Shown here in pieces: positions 25,729 through 33,944 of a stretch of 64,000 nt of DNA (positions within the stretch are counted from its first letter, which is position 1; every line of letters begins with the position of its first letter). The notes beneath the pieces are model-generated. The model did not search any database, was not told the DNA's origin, and worked only from the letters and a program-made list of their open reading frames with translations. The translations under genes and the position numbers were made by a program. The DNA is from Duodenibacillus sp964509205 (GTDB taxonomy: Bacteria; Pseudomonadota; Gammaproteobacteria; Burkholderiales; Burkholderiaceae_F). The stretch lies in contig CAZDVW010000004.1 in assembly GCA_964509205.1 (NCBI GenBank), positions 17,232 to 81,231 on the forward strand, written 5' to 3'.

Positions 25729-26235
25729 ATGCGAACGGTATTAAAAGGCAAGGCCTTTGTTTACGGAAAAAATGTTGACACGGATCAGATTTATCCGGCT
25801 CCTCTTTTGACGATTACTGATCCCGACAAGGTGGGATTGCACGCTATGGAGGGCGTGGATCCGAATTTTGTGCGCGAGTGTCGACCGGGCGACATGATTG
25901 TGGCGTCTTCTAACTTCGGATGCGGATCAAGCCGAGAGCACGCTGCCGTGACGCTCAAGGCGGCCGGCGTTTGCGCCGTTCTTGCGGAATCTTTCGGGCG
26001 AATTTTCTTTCGCAATGCGGTCAACTTAGGCCTTTTGGCCATCGTCTGTGAAAAGGGATTTTCCGAGCAGGTTTCCCGAGGTGACGAACTTGAGGTCGAT
26101 TTAAAGGCAGGAACAGTCAAAAATCAGTCGACGGGAAAGACGTTTTCGATTGAGCCCTTGTCCGATTACGTGGCACGCATTATTGAGCACGGCGGAATTA
26201 AGGCGATGATGCGTGCCGAATACGGATCAAAATGA
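25729..26235 (+). CDS. Aconitase-superfamily hydro-lyase small subunit (LeuD/DmdB type)
   Basis: 168 residues, the swivel domain that completes the active site with the large subunit 11 nt upstream. KGKAFVYGKNVDTDQIYPA, then SSNFGCGSSREHAAVTLKAA and ESFGRIFFRNAVNLGL are the substrate-binding signatures. The YLR-type loop that discriminates isopropylmalate, homoaconitate and dimethylmalate cannot be interpreted with confidence here. The stop overlaps the next ATG (ATGA). Confidence 0.87.
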   Translation: MRTVLKGKAFVYGKNVDTDQIYPAPLLTITDPDKVGLHAMEGVDPNFVRECRPGDMIVASSNFGCGSSREHAAVTLKAAGVCAVLAESFGRIFFRNAVNLGLLAIVCEKGFSEQVSRGDELEVDLKAGTVKNQSTGKTFSIEPLSDYVARIIEHGGIKAMMRAEYGSK

Positions 26236-26891
26236 CTCGGATAGATTTGGAATCGGCAGGAGCTTTCCCTGCTGCGAAACTTTGTTTTATTCACCTCTTT
26301 TTAATTGTCCTCAGCAACTTTGCCGTGCAACTGCCTCTGACGCTGTTCGGCATCGAGACGACCTGGGGAATGTTTACCTATCCTTTCATTTATGTCACAA
26401 GCGATCTGACCGTTCGCCTCTTCGGGCTTGAACGAGCGCGGTCAATTGTTTGGAGAGCGACGATTCCGGCGTTTTTTTTCAGTTACTTGATCGGAGTTCT
26501 TTTCGAGCAGGCATCTTTTCGCGGTTTCGAAAGTCTTTTAACGGCAAATGTGTTCGTTTTCCGAATCGCACTTGCCTCTCTTTTGGCTTACTGCGTGAGT
26601 CAAAGCTTGGATATCCACGTGTTTCGCAAATTGATGGCGCGTGCTTGGTGGATCGGGCCGGCAGCGTCCGGTTTCTTCGGCAATATCGTGGACACGTATC
26701 TTTTTTATTCGGTTGCCTTCTATAAAACAACTGATGTTTGGATGGCGGAACACTGGTTTGAAATTGCGACGGCAGACCTCAGTTTGAAACTTCTTGTGAG
26801 CCTTCTTATTTTCGTTCCTGTCTACGGAGCCATCCTTGCCTTCATTGCTCGGAGGATCCAATCGTCTCACGGCATCAGCGCGAAATTGTGA
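26232..26891 (+). CDS. Queuosine-precursor transporter, YhhQ/VUT family
   Basis: 219 residues with six membrane segments. TLFGIETTWGMFTYPFIYVTSDL near residues 40-62, followed by FFGNIVDTYLFYSVAF, are hallmarks of the YhhQ family that imports preQ0/preQ1. It overlaps the leuD-like stop by 4 nt, so it is translationally coupled to the hydro-lyase pair, although no pathway link is obvious. Import of preQ bases would feed tRNA queuosine modification. Confidence 0.85.
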   Translation: MTRIDLESAGAFPAAKLCFIHLFLIVLSNFAVQLPLTLFGIETTWGMFTYPFIYVTSDLTVRLFGLERARSIVWRATIPAFFFSYLIGVLFEQASFRGFESLLTANVFVFRIALASLLAYCVSQSLDIHVFRKLMARAWWIGPAASGFFGNIVDTYLFYSVAFYKTTDVWMAEHWFEIATADLSLKLLVSLLIFVPVYGAILAFIARRIQSSHGISAKL

Positions 26892-27053
26892 GCAAATGCC
26901 GTTTGCCGTTTTTTGAAAAATACCGCAGTGCCGAGGTGCTAAACTAGCGTCGATTTCTGTGCTGGAATAAAGGAAAAGTTTTCCGGCACGCTTTCGGCGT
27001 GTCCGCCGAATTTAGCACTGCCAGTTTTTATCGCTAACAAAGGAAGCCGTTTT

Positions 27054-28382
27054 ATGCCGATTAATGATCCCCGCTGGGGGCGCTCTTCTGGCTCGGAATC
27101 TGAAGATGACCGACCGCAGGATGTTCCGTCGGATAAAGATCCGCGGGACAACAACAGGACGAGACCTCCGCAGAATGATCTTGACCAGCTTTGGGATGAT
27201 TTCAATAAACTCCTCGGAGGTGTTTTGGGAGGAGATGCATCAGACCGTCGCCGTGAATCGTCCGATTCCGGCAACGGAAACGGTGGCGACAACGGCGGAG
27301 AACCTCCTCGTCGCCGGGTGACGGGATTCCCGGTGAAACCGCCGAAAACCAGTTTTAAGTTTCTCGGATTAATTTTCTCTGCGGTTGTTCTTCTTTGGGG
27401 AGCTTCCGGTTTTTATATCGTTCCCGAGGGTCAGATCGGCGTTGTTACGACGTTTGGAAAATACACGCGTGACGCTACGGCGGGCTTTAACTGGCATTTT
27501 CCGTATCCGATTCAGGATGCAGAGATCGTCGATATTTCCGGCGTGCGAAAAGTTGAGGTCGGAATTCACGGTGCCGCCAGTCGCCTGAAAGAAGCTTTGA
27601 TGTTAACAGATGATGAAAACATCGTCGACGTGATGTTCAATGTTCAGTACCGCATCAAGCCGCATGCGGCAAAGGACTTCCTTTTCAGAACTCGAAATCC
27701 GGATCTTTCCGTTTTCCAAGCGGCAGAGAGCGCCATGCGCGAAGTTGTCGGCCGCAAAAAAATGGACTCGGTTCTCTTTGAGAACAAGTTGGAAATTGTT
27801 GAAAACGTCAAGCAGGCCATGCAATCCATGCTGGATCGCTATCAGACTGGTATCGAGGTGATGAGCGTGGCCATTCAAAATGCTCAGCCTCCTGAGCAGG
27901 TTCAGGCAGCATTTAACGATGCAGTCAAGGCCGGACAGGATCGCGAACGTCAGATCAACGAAGGCGAGGCGTATGCCAATGCCGTTATCCCAAAGGCTCG
28001 AGGCTTGGCCTCTCGCTTGCGGCAGGAAGCGGAAGGATACAAGGCTCGCGTGACAGAGACGGCAACGGGTGATGCGGAACGTTTTGAGAAGGTTCTGAAT
28101 GAGTACAAAAAGGCTCCTCGCGTAACACGAGATCGTATGTATGTCGACGCGATGCGGGATATTTATTCCAGCGCATCGAAAGTCTATGTAGATGCGAAGG
28201 GATCGAACAATTTGTTGTATCTCCCGTTTGATAAATTGCTCGAAAAGAGTCGGCTGACCACTTCGGCTCCTGCAACGGAAACCACGGCGGCTTCGACGAG
28301 TGCTCCTGCCGTTTCGGGCGGTGCAGCTGATCCTTCCACGGATCTCGATCCGCGCACTCTGATGCGTTTGCGCGGTCGCTAA
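27054..28382 (+). CDS. hflK: FtsH-modulating membrane protein HflK
   Basis: 442 residues. A cytoplasmic N-terminus rich in Gly/Asp/Arg (1-95; LDQLWDDFNKLLGG) is followed by one membrane anchor (about 103-123) and a SPFH/band-7 domain (YIVPEGQIGVVTTFGKYTRD), then a helical region and an Ala/Thr/Ser-rich tail. With HflC it forms the large periplasmic cage around FtsH. It is 21 nt upstream of hflC. Confidence 0.96.
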   Translation: MPINDPRWGRSSGSESEDDRPQDVPSDKDPRDNNRTRPPQNDLDQLWDDFNKLLGGVLGGDASDRRRESSDSGNGNGGDNGGEPPRRRVTGFPVKPPKTSFKFLGLIFSAVVLLWGASGFYIVPEGQIGVVTTFGKYTRDATAGFNWHFPYPIQDAEIVDISGVRKVEVGIHGAASRLKEALMLTDDENIVDVMFNVQYRIKPHAAKDFLFRTRNPDLSVFQAAESAMREVVGRKKMDSVLFENKLEIVENVKQAMQSMLDRYQTGIEVMSVAIQNAQPPEQVQAAFNDAVKAGQDRERQINEGEAYANAVIPKARGLASRLRQEAEGYKARVTETATGDAERFEKVLNEYKKAPRVTRDRMYVDAMRDIYSSASKVYVDAKGSNNLLYLPFDKLLEKSRLTTSAPATETTAASTSAPAVSGGAADPSTDLDPRTLMRLRGR

Positions 28383-28403
28383 AGCCAGGAAGGAGAGACG
28401 AAT

Positions 28404-29282
28404 ATGAAGAAATTAATTTCGACTGTATCTATTGCCGTTATTGCCCTTATTGCTTTGGCGCGTTTGTGCCTGTACACGGTCGGCGAGAGAGAATACGCGC
28501 TTGTCTTTGCGCTCGGTGAGTTAAAAGACGTCAAGTCGGCCCCGGGGCTTTACGCAAAACTGCCGGCGCCCTTGCAGAACATCGTGTATCTGGATAAACG
28601 AATCCTCACAATGGATACGCCGAGTGCAGATCTTGTTCAGACAAGCGAAAAGAAGAACCTTTTGATTGACAGTTTCGTCAAGTGGAGAATCGAAGACGCT
28701 CGCCGTTATTGGGTTTCCTTCCAAGGATCGGAGAGAGCGGCAGAAGACCGTATGGCTGCACTCTTACGCGACGTGCTGAACCAGACGGTTAACCGGCGTA
28801 CGGTTAATGAAATCACGTCCAAACTGCGTGAACAGTCGATGCGAGATATTCGCAATGCGCTGCAGACACGAATGAAAGATGTCGGAATCGACGTGGTTGA
28901 CGTGCGCCTGAAGCGTGTTGATTTCACGCCGGAAATCAGTGAATCCGTGTATCGCCGTATGGAAGCGGAACGTAAAAGAGTTGCCAGCGAAGAGCGCAGC
29001 AAGGGCGCAGCAGAAGCCGAAAAAATCCGTGCCGATGCGGATCGTCAGCGAGAAGTCATCCTTGCTCAGGCCTACCGAGAAGCGCAGGAATTAAAGGGTG
29101 ACGGGGATGCTCGTGCGAACGAAATTTATGCCCAGTCGTTTGGTAAAAATCCTGAATTTGCGCGGTTTTATCGCAATTTAGAGGCGTACAAGTCAAGTTT
29201 TGGTCGTTCCGGAGATGTTATGGTGATCGACTCTTCGAGCGAATTCTTTAAGTATTTAAAGGAACCGGAGGCCGGCAAGTAA
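28404..29282 (+). CDS. hflC: FtsH-modulating membrane protein HflC
   Basis: 292 residues. N-terminal anchor (about 5-22), SPFH domain (YTVGEREYALVFALGELKDV; WRIEDARRYWVSFQG) and a helical C-terminal region (ERKRVASEERSKGAAEAEKI; RDADRQRE-type heptads). Partner of HflK in the HflKC-FtsH complex that controls turnover of membrane proteins. AGGAGAG precedes the ATG. Confidence 0.96.
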   Translation: MKKLISTVSIAVIALIALARLCLYTVGEREYALVFALGELKDVKSAPGLYAKLPAPLQNIVYLDKRILTMDTPSADLVQTSEKKNLLIDSFVKWRIEDARRYWVSFQGSERAAEDRMAALLRDVLNQTVNRRTVNEITSKLREQSMRDIRNALQTRMKDVGIDVVDVRLKRVDFTPEISESVYRRMEAERKRVASEERSKGAAEAEKIRADADRQREVILAQAYREAQELKGDGDARANEIYAQSFGKNPEFARFYRNLEAYKSSFGRSGDVMVIDSSSEFFKYLKEPEAGK

Positions 29283-29304
29283 AAACAAGGCACGTTGAGA
29301 GTAC

Positions 29305-29496
29305 ATGAAGACAATTTTTCTTGCACTAGGGTTCATGGCCGTATTTGAAGCATTGATGCCCCTTGCTTTTCCTCGAGCGTGGTTAGATATGTTGCGGCGT
29401 CTTGCCTGTGTGCCTGAGTCTGTTGTTCGAAAAATGGCTTTTGTGATTGCTTTGCTCGGACTCGTGTGGATTTGGACAATTGCGTCCGTGCTCTGA
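29305..29496 (+). CDS. DUF2065 small membrane protein
   Basis: 63 residues with two hydrophobic helices (FLALGFMAVFEALMPLAFP; KMAFVIALLGLVWIWTIAS) linked by a basic loop, the DUF2065 layout. It conservedly follows hflC. A role in the HflKC complex is suggested by position only. In many relatives hisZ comes next; here purA follows directly. Confidence 0.85.
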   Translation: MKTIFLALGFMAVFEALMPLAFPRAWLDMLRRLACVPESVVRKMAFVIALLGLVWIWTIASVL

Positions 29497-29553
29497 AGAA
29501 ACGAAGACCCGGTTACGAGAGAAGAATTTATTTTTTAATTTTGGGAGAAAAAT

Positions 29554-30846
29554 ATGGCGAAAAATGTCGTCATTGTCGGAGCTCAGTGGGGCGATGAAGG
29601 CAAGGGGAAAATCGTTGATTGGCTCGGCGAAAAGGCTGACGGCGTGGTGCGCTTTAACGGCGGACACAATGCCGGTCATACGCTGGTTATCAACGGACAT
29701 AAAACGATTCTTCGTTTAATTCCATCCGGAATCATGCATCCGGGCAAGCTTTGCTACCTGGGAAACGGTGTTGTGTTCTCTCCGGAGGCCTTCTTCGCTG
29801 AAGTGGATGAGTTAAAGAACAAAGGGGTTGATGCCGAAGCTCGCATCCGTGTTTCCGGAAATGCGGCATTGCTCCTTCCGTATCACGTTGCTCTCGACAA
29901 AGCGCGCGAGGCTGCCTTGGGATCTAAAAAGATCGGTACAACCGGACGCGGCATCGGGCCGGCATATGAGGATAAGGTTGCGCGCCGTTCTGTGCGCGTT
30001 GACGATCTTTTTGACGAGCCGCATTTTGCTGAGCGTGTTCGTTCTATTTTGGAGTTGCACAACTTTGTTCTGACGAAGCACTTGGGAGCGCCGGCTGTTG
30101 ATCCGCAGGCTGTCATTGACGGGGCTTTGGCATATGCTCCGAGATTAAAGCCGATGGTTTGCGACGTTTCTGCCACGCTGAATTCGCAAATGGATGAAGG
30201 AAAGCGCTTCCTTTTTGAGGGAGCTCAGGGATCCATGCTTGACATTGATCATGGAACCTTCCCCTTTGTGACGAGTTCCAATACGGTTGCCGGATCGGCC
30301 TGCGCCGGAGCCGGTGTGGGACCCCATCGATTGGATTATGTGCTCGGCATCACAAAGGCCTATTGCACGCGTGTCGGATCCGGTCCTTTCCCGACAGAGC
30401 TTTTTGATGCAGACGGCGAATGGCTTCGCGACAAAGGCAATGAGTATGGTTCAGTGACGGGACGTCCCCGTCGTTGCGGATGGTTTGACGGAGCGGCACT
30501 GCGGCGTGCTGTTCAGATCAACGGACTTCGCGGCTTGGCTGTTATGAAGCTTGATGTCTTGGACGGCATGAAGACAGTGCGGCTTGGTGTTGGCTACAAG
30601 GTTGACGGCAAGCCTGTGGATCTCATGCCGTACGGCGCTGACGCGGCTGCTCGATGCGAACCGATCTATGAGGATTTTCCGGGTTGGGATGCAAGCACGT
30701 TCGGACTGACTCGTTGGGAACAGCTTCCAGAGTCTGCGCAGCGTTATCTGCAGCGCTTGAGTGAAGTGGCCGGCTGTCCGATTGCATTGGTTTCGACCGG
30801 TCCGGATCGCAACCAAACGATTCTGATGCACGATCCGTTTGACTAG
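29554..30846 (+). CDS. purA: Adenylosuccinate synthetase
   Basis: 430 residues, standard length. Converts IMP, aspartate and GTP to adenylosuccinate. P-loop GAQWGDEGKGK with catalytic Asp (about 13) and His41 (GGHNAGHTLV), the IMP loop SNTVAGSACAG, and the GTP-binding SVTGRPRRCGW and LDVLDG segments are all present. Followed by its own terminator. Confidence 0.98.
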   Translation: MAKNVVIVGAQWGDEGKGKIVDWLGEKADGVVRFNGGHNAGHTLVINGHKTILRLIPSGIMHPGKLCYLGNGVVFSPEAFFAEVDELKNKGVDAEARIRVSGNAALLLPYHVALDKAREAALGSKKIGTTGRGIGPAYEDKVARRSVRVDDLFDEPHFAERVRSILELHNFVLTKHLGAPAVDPQAVIDGALAYAPRLKPMVCDVSATLNSQMDEGKRFLFEGAQGSMLDIDHGTFPFVTSSNTVAGSACAGAGVGPHRLDYVLGITKAYCTRVGSGPFPTELFDADGEWLRDKGNEYGSVTGRPRRCGWFDGAALRRAVQINGLRGLAVMKLDVLDGMKTVRLGVGYKVDGKPVDLMPYGADAAARCEPIYEDFPGWDASTFGLTRWEQLPESAQRYLQRLSEVAGCPIALVSTGPDRNQTILMHDPFD

Positions 30847-30861
30847 TCAGAATTTTTAAGA

Positions 30862-30897
30862 AGCTGAGGGACGCCATTTTTCCCTCGGCTTTTTTTT
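30862..30897 (+). terminator. Terminator after purA
   Basis: AGCTGAGGGA (30862-30871) pairs with TCCCTCGGCT (30881-30890; one G-U), then seven or eight T. Confidence 0.92.
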
Positions 30898-30932
30898 ATT
30901 TTTCGCCGAGTTCGAGAAAGGAATTTGACAAA

Positions 30933-31457
30933 ATGAGGCACGAATACATCAAGTGGGATGAATACATTGATCTTTGTGAAAGGCTTGTGGCTCGCGTAAC
31001 AGCAAGCGGTTGGAAGTTTGATTCTCTTCTGTGTCTTGCTCGCGGAGGGATGCGTCCGGGAGACTTTTTCAGCCGTATCTACAACTCAATGCCGCTGGCT
31101 GTTCTGACAACGAGTTCTTACCGTGCGGCAGCCGGAACCGTGCAGGGAGATCTCGACATCGCAACGTACATCACTGGCATGAGTGATCTGAAAGGAAAAC
31201 TTCTTCTTGTGGATGATCTGTGCGATTCCGGAAAAACGGTTCTCAAGGTCATTGAGCATCTCAAGGAGCGCTATCCCCGTATTACAGAGGTTCGCACCGC
31301 GGCGATTTGGGTTAAGGCTTGCTCGGCTATTGTCCCGGATTACTACGTCGTTAAATATGACGATAATCCGTGGATTCATCAGCCGTTCGAGTTTTACGAC
31401 GATTTTGGTCCGGAAAAACATTTGGCTCGCTGCAAAGAGAAGTTTGGAGAAATCTAA
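30933..31457 (+). CDS. Phosphoribosyltransferase (purine salvage type)
   Basis: 174 residues. Type I PRTase fold with PRPP loop LLLVDDLCDSGKT (about 91) and the LARGGMRPGDF start of the core; the hood contains VVKYDDNPWIHQPFEFYDD. Betaproteobacteria often carry such a gene after purA, annotated as hypoxanthine/xanthine-guanine phosphoribosyltransferase; the base specificity is not proven by sequence. AAAGGA lies 13 nt before the ATG. It has its own terminator. Confidence 0.87.
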   Translation: MRHEYIKWDEYIDLCERLVARVTASGWKFDSLLCLARGGMRPGDFFSRIYNSMPLAVLTTSSYRAAAGTVQGDLDIATYITGMSDLKGKLLLVDDLCDSGKTVLKVIEHLKERYPRITEVRTAAIWVKACSAIVPDYYVVKYDDNPWIHQPFEFYDDFGPEKHLARCKEKFGEI

Positions 31458-31481
31458 AAGCAGCGACCGTCAATCGATAAG

Positions 31482-31517
31482 TCCGCCTAAGGCTGTTTTG
31501 GTCTTAGGCGGATTTTT
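31482..31517 (+). terminator. Terminator after the phosphoribosyltransferase gene
   Basis: Perfect 10-bp arms TCCGCCTAAG (31482-31491) and CTTAGGCGGA (31503-31512), then TTTTT. Confidence 0.92.
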
Positions 31518-31587
31518 CAGTCTTTGGTGAAGAGAAATATTGACGAAAGAGCTAAGTGTCAGTAACGGGTAAGCGCCAAAGAAGATG

Positions 31588-33228
31588 TCAGCGTCCTAAA
31601 TCTCGAGCAAATGAGGTTGCTTTCAACAGTTTTATCAATCCTGCAGCAATCTCTTTTGTCTCCTTCACATTAACGGTATTTTGCGCTAACGGCGGATTGT
31701 CCGTATCGATGTTGAGTACAGCGACTTCGATGTGAGCCGCATGGAACGCATTGCGCAGAGATTCGGCATTTTCAACGCGGCAGGAGCCGTCTGTAATGAC
31801 GATGGCAAAGCGTTTTGTCCGTTTGGAATTCTTCAGTTCCCGGATTGCCCAAACGAGAGCTTCTTTAAGGGGTGTGGCACCGAAAGCGCCGATCCCCGAG
31901 AATCGTTCAAAGAATGTGCGCTCGTTGTCCCGGCGGGTTTTTACGACGGAAAGAGGTGCCTTATTGGGCCCGGGGAAGACAACGCAGGAAGTTTCAACGC
32001 CCTTGATGGAGGAAAGCGCAGAGATCAGTGCCGAGACGGCGACTTTTGCTTTCGTCATTCGGTCAACGCCCATGGAGCCGGAGCGGTCAAGCAACACTAA
32101 AATATCAGCGTTCGGTTTTGTTTCAATTCCTTGGCGAAGGAAAATTCTTTCGTCTTTTGCTCCAAGCCGCGTCACGAAGTCAGGCGCGAGAGCATGGCCT
32201 TTTTTCGCGTTTACGGGAGCCGGTGTTTTGCACTTGAGAATCCGTTGAAACTCTTTGGTGAGCCTCTTGAGACTGGCGGTCTCGTTGCGAAATTTTTCAG
32301 AGTAGAGTCTTTGATCCTCTAAAAGTTGCTTATCGGTTGTATTGTCCGGCCAAACTAAGACCGTTTGGGCGAATTCTGGGGTGCTTGAGTTTGGTCTTGG
32401 TGCCGTTTCAGGGGCAGGACATAAAGAATGTTGCGATCGTTTAACCGCCTCGTTTTGGAGGCTCAAAAGGTTATCTCGTTTGTCTGGTTCGGTTGTTGTT
32501 TGAGCCGAAAACAGGTCGCCGGTTCCCTCTTTTTTCACGTCTGTTTTCATGATGAGAGAAAGGATTTTTTCGGTAATGAGCCGTGTGTCTTTTGTGGATC
32601 TCGCCGAGCAGATCTTGCTGGCTGCTTGGAGAATATCGTGAAGCAGAACAGCAGGAAGTTTTTCCAAAAGGGAGTTTCGAAGCCGTATGTGACAACGCTG
32701 TGCCCAAGCAACGTCGAGCTTACTCATGAGTTCTGCGTGAATCCAAATCGCAAGCAGAGAATCAATTGAGAATTGCGTCGGGTCAAGTGCCGCACAAAGT
32801 TTCCCCTCGGATTCAAGTTGCTCAGAAAGTTCGGCTCTCCAGATTCGGTATCCGGGATAGCGCTGCATGCCGATGGAATCAATGCGTACATCTTCAAGCA
32901 CATTGAGGATGGATGCGGCCAGCGCATTGACGGCGCCTTTTTGGAATTCCCCTATATCCGTGTCCGTCACATGAAGCATCTCATGCATTCCGTGCGCGAG
33001 TGCACGCGGGATGAAGGTTTCATCGCTTGCGTTAAGCTCGCCCAGCCAGACGGTTTTTCCATCGGTTCTTGGACTGCCGGAAAACTCAAAACGGATTCCG
33101 TGCTTTCCGCCGTAAGCACTTAGGAAGCGTTTAACGTGGTCGCTACGTTCTTCTGCAGAAAGGTCTTTGGAATCGTAAAAGGAGGGCACGGTTGCATTCC
33201 CCGAAAGAGGGTTGATGTCCGAAAGCAT
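31588..33228 (-). CDS. Uncharacterised VWA-domain protein with a zinc-protease-like motif
   Basis: 546 residues from ATG 33228; longer frames run into the terminator between this gene and efp. The N-terminal half contains HGMHEMLHVTDTDIGEF (about 118-134), a HExxH-like metal site in which the first His-Glu pair is followed by Leu-His. The C-terminal third (about 380-545) is a von Willebrand A domain with intact MIDAS DRSGSMG, a Thr in GATPLKE and ITDGS. The architecture resembles CobT-like VWA proteins that work with MoxR/CobS AAA ATPases, but no ATPase lies nearby. No clear ribosome site; a GGGGG/CCCCC hairpin (33242-33260) precedes the start. Confidence 0.65.
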   Translation of the reverse strand: MLSDINPLSGNATVPSFYDSKDLSAEERSDHVKRFLSAYGGKHGIRFEFSGSPRTDGKTVWLGELNASDETFIPRALAHGMHEMLHVTDTDIGEFQKGAVNALAASILNVLEDVRIDSIGMQRYPGYRIWRAELSEQLESEGKLCAALDPTQFSIDSLLAIWIHAELMSKLDVAWAQRCHIRLRNSLLEKLPAVLLHDILQAASKICSARSTKDTRLITEKILSLIMKTDVKKEGTGDLFSAQTTTEPDKRDNLLSLQNEAVKRSQHSLCPAPETAPRPNSSTPEFAQTVLVWPDNTTDKQLLEDQRLYSEKFRNETASLKRLTKEFQRILKCKTPAPVNAKKGHALAPDFVTRLGAKDERIFLRQGIETKPNADILVLLDRSGSMGVDRMTKAKVAVSALISALSSIKGVETSCVVFPGPNKAPLSVVKTRRDNERTFFERFSGIGAFGATPLKEALVWAIRELKNSKRTKRFAIVITDGSCRVENAESLRNAFHAAHIEVAVLNIDTDNPPLAQNTVNVKETKEIAAGLIKLLKATSFARDLGR

Positions 33229-33260
33229 ACCCGATAATGCTGGGGGAGGATTAGCCCCCC

Positions 33261-33292
33261 AAAAAAAACGGACGCAACGGCGTCCGTTTTTT
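33261..33292 (-). terminator. Terminator after efp
   Basis: CGGACG (33269-33274) pairs with CGTCCG (33281-33286), flanked by A and T runs on both sides, so it can act in both directions. Confidence 0.88.
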
Positions 33293-33307
33293 CTCGAGAA
33301 TATTCGA

Positions 33308-33871
33308 TTACTTGACGCGGCTGCGGTACTCGCTTGTGCGGGTGTCAATTTCGATCTTGTCACCAACGTTGACGAAGGCCGGAACATCAAGCACAAAGCC
33401 GCTGGCAAGTTTGGCCGGTTTCATGACTTTGCCGGAGGTATCGCCCTTAACGGCAGGCTCTGTGTAGGCAACTTCGCGGACGATCATCGTCGGCAACTCA
33501 ATGCCGATGACGCGTCCTTCATAAAAGACGGCCTCTGCCTTGAGTTCGTCGCCGTCGGTAAGATACTTCTTGGCTTCTTCCATCGTATCTTCTTCGACGT
33601 CGTACATGTTGTATTCATCGTCAGTCCAAACATAGGTCGGATTGGCGTAGTAGGAATAAGTCAATTCCTTCCGCTCGAGGATGATGTCATCAAACTTATC
33701 GTCGGCGCGGTAAACGATTTCCGTGACGGCATTCGTCAGGAGGTTCTTCATCTTCATCTTGACGGTTGAAGCCCCGCGTCCGCCTTTGGCGTAAACGGCC
33801 TTAAGAACAACCATCGGATTTTTGCCGACCATGAAGACGTTGCCGGCACGCAATTCTTGCGCTGTTTTCAT
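33308..33871 (-). CDS. efp: Translation elongation factor P
   Basis: 187 residues, three beta-barrel domains. Relieves ribosome stalling at polyproline. The loop KGGRGAS puts arginine at position 32, the residue rhamnosylated by EarP, in contrast to the Lys of the EpmA pathway. The gene for EarP lies immediately upstream on the same strand (73-nt gap), which confirms the modification type by context. Confidence 0.97.
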   Translation of the reverse strand: MKTAQELRAGNVFMVGKNPMVVLKAVYAKGGRGASTVKMKMKNLLTNAVTEIVYRADDKFDDIILERKELTYSYYANPTYVWTDDEYNMYDVEEDTMEEAKKYLTDGDELKAEAVFYEGRVIGIELPTMIVREVAYTEPAVKGDTSGKVMKPAKLASGFVLDVPAFVNVGDKIEIDTRTSEYRSRVK

Positions 33872-33944
33872 GAAAATTTCCTTTTCGAAAGCGATGAGAG
33901 CCGGAAATCAATGTCTTTTCCAGACCCGTCTAAACCAAAACACG

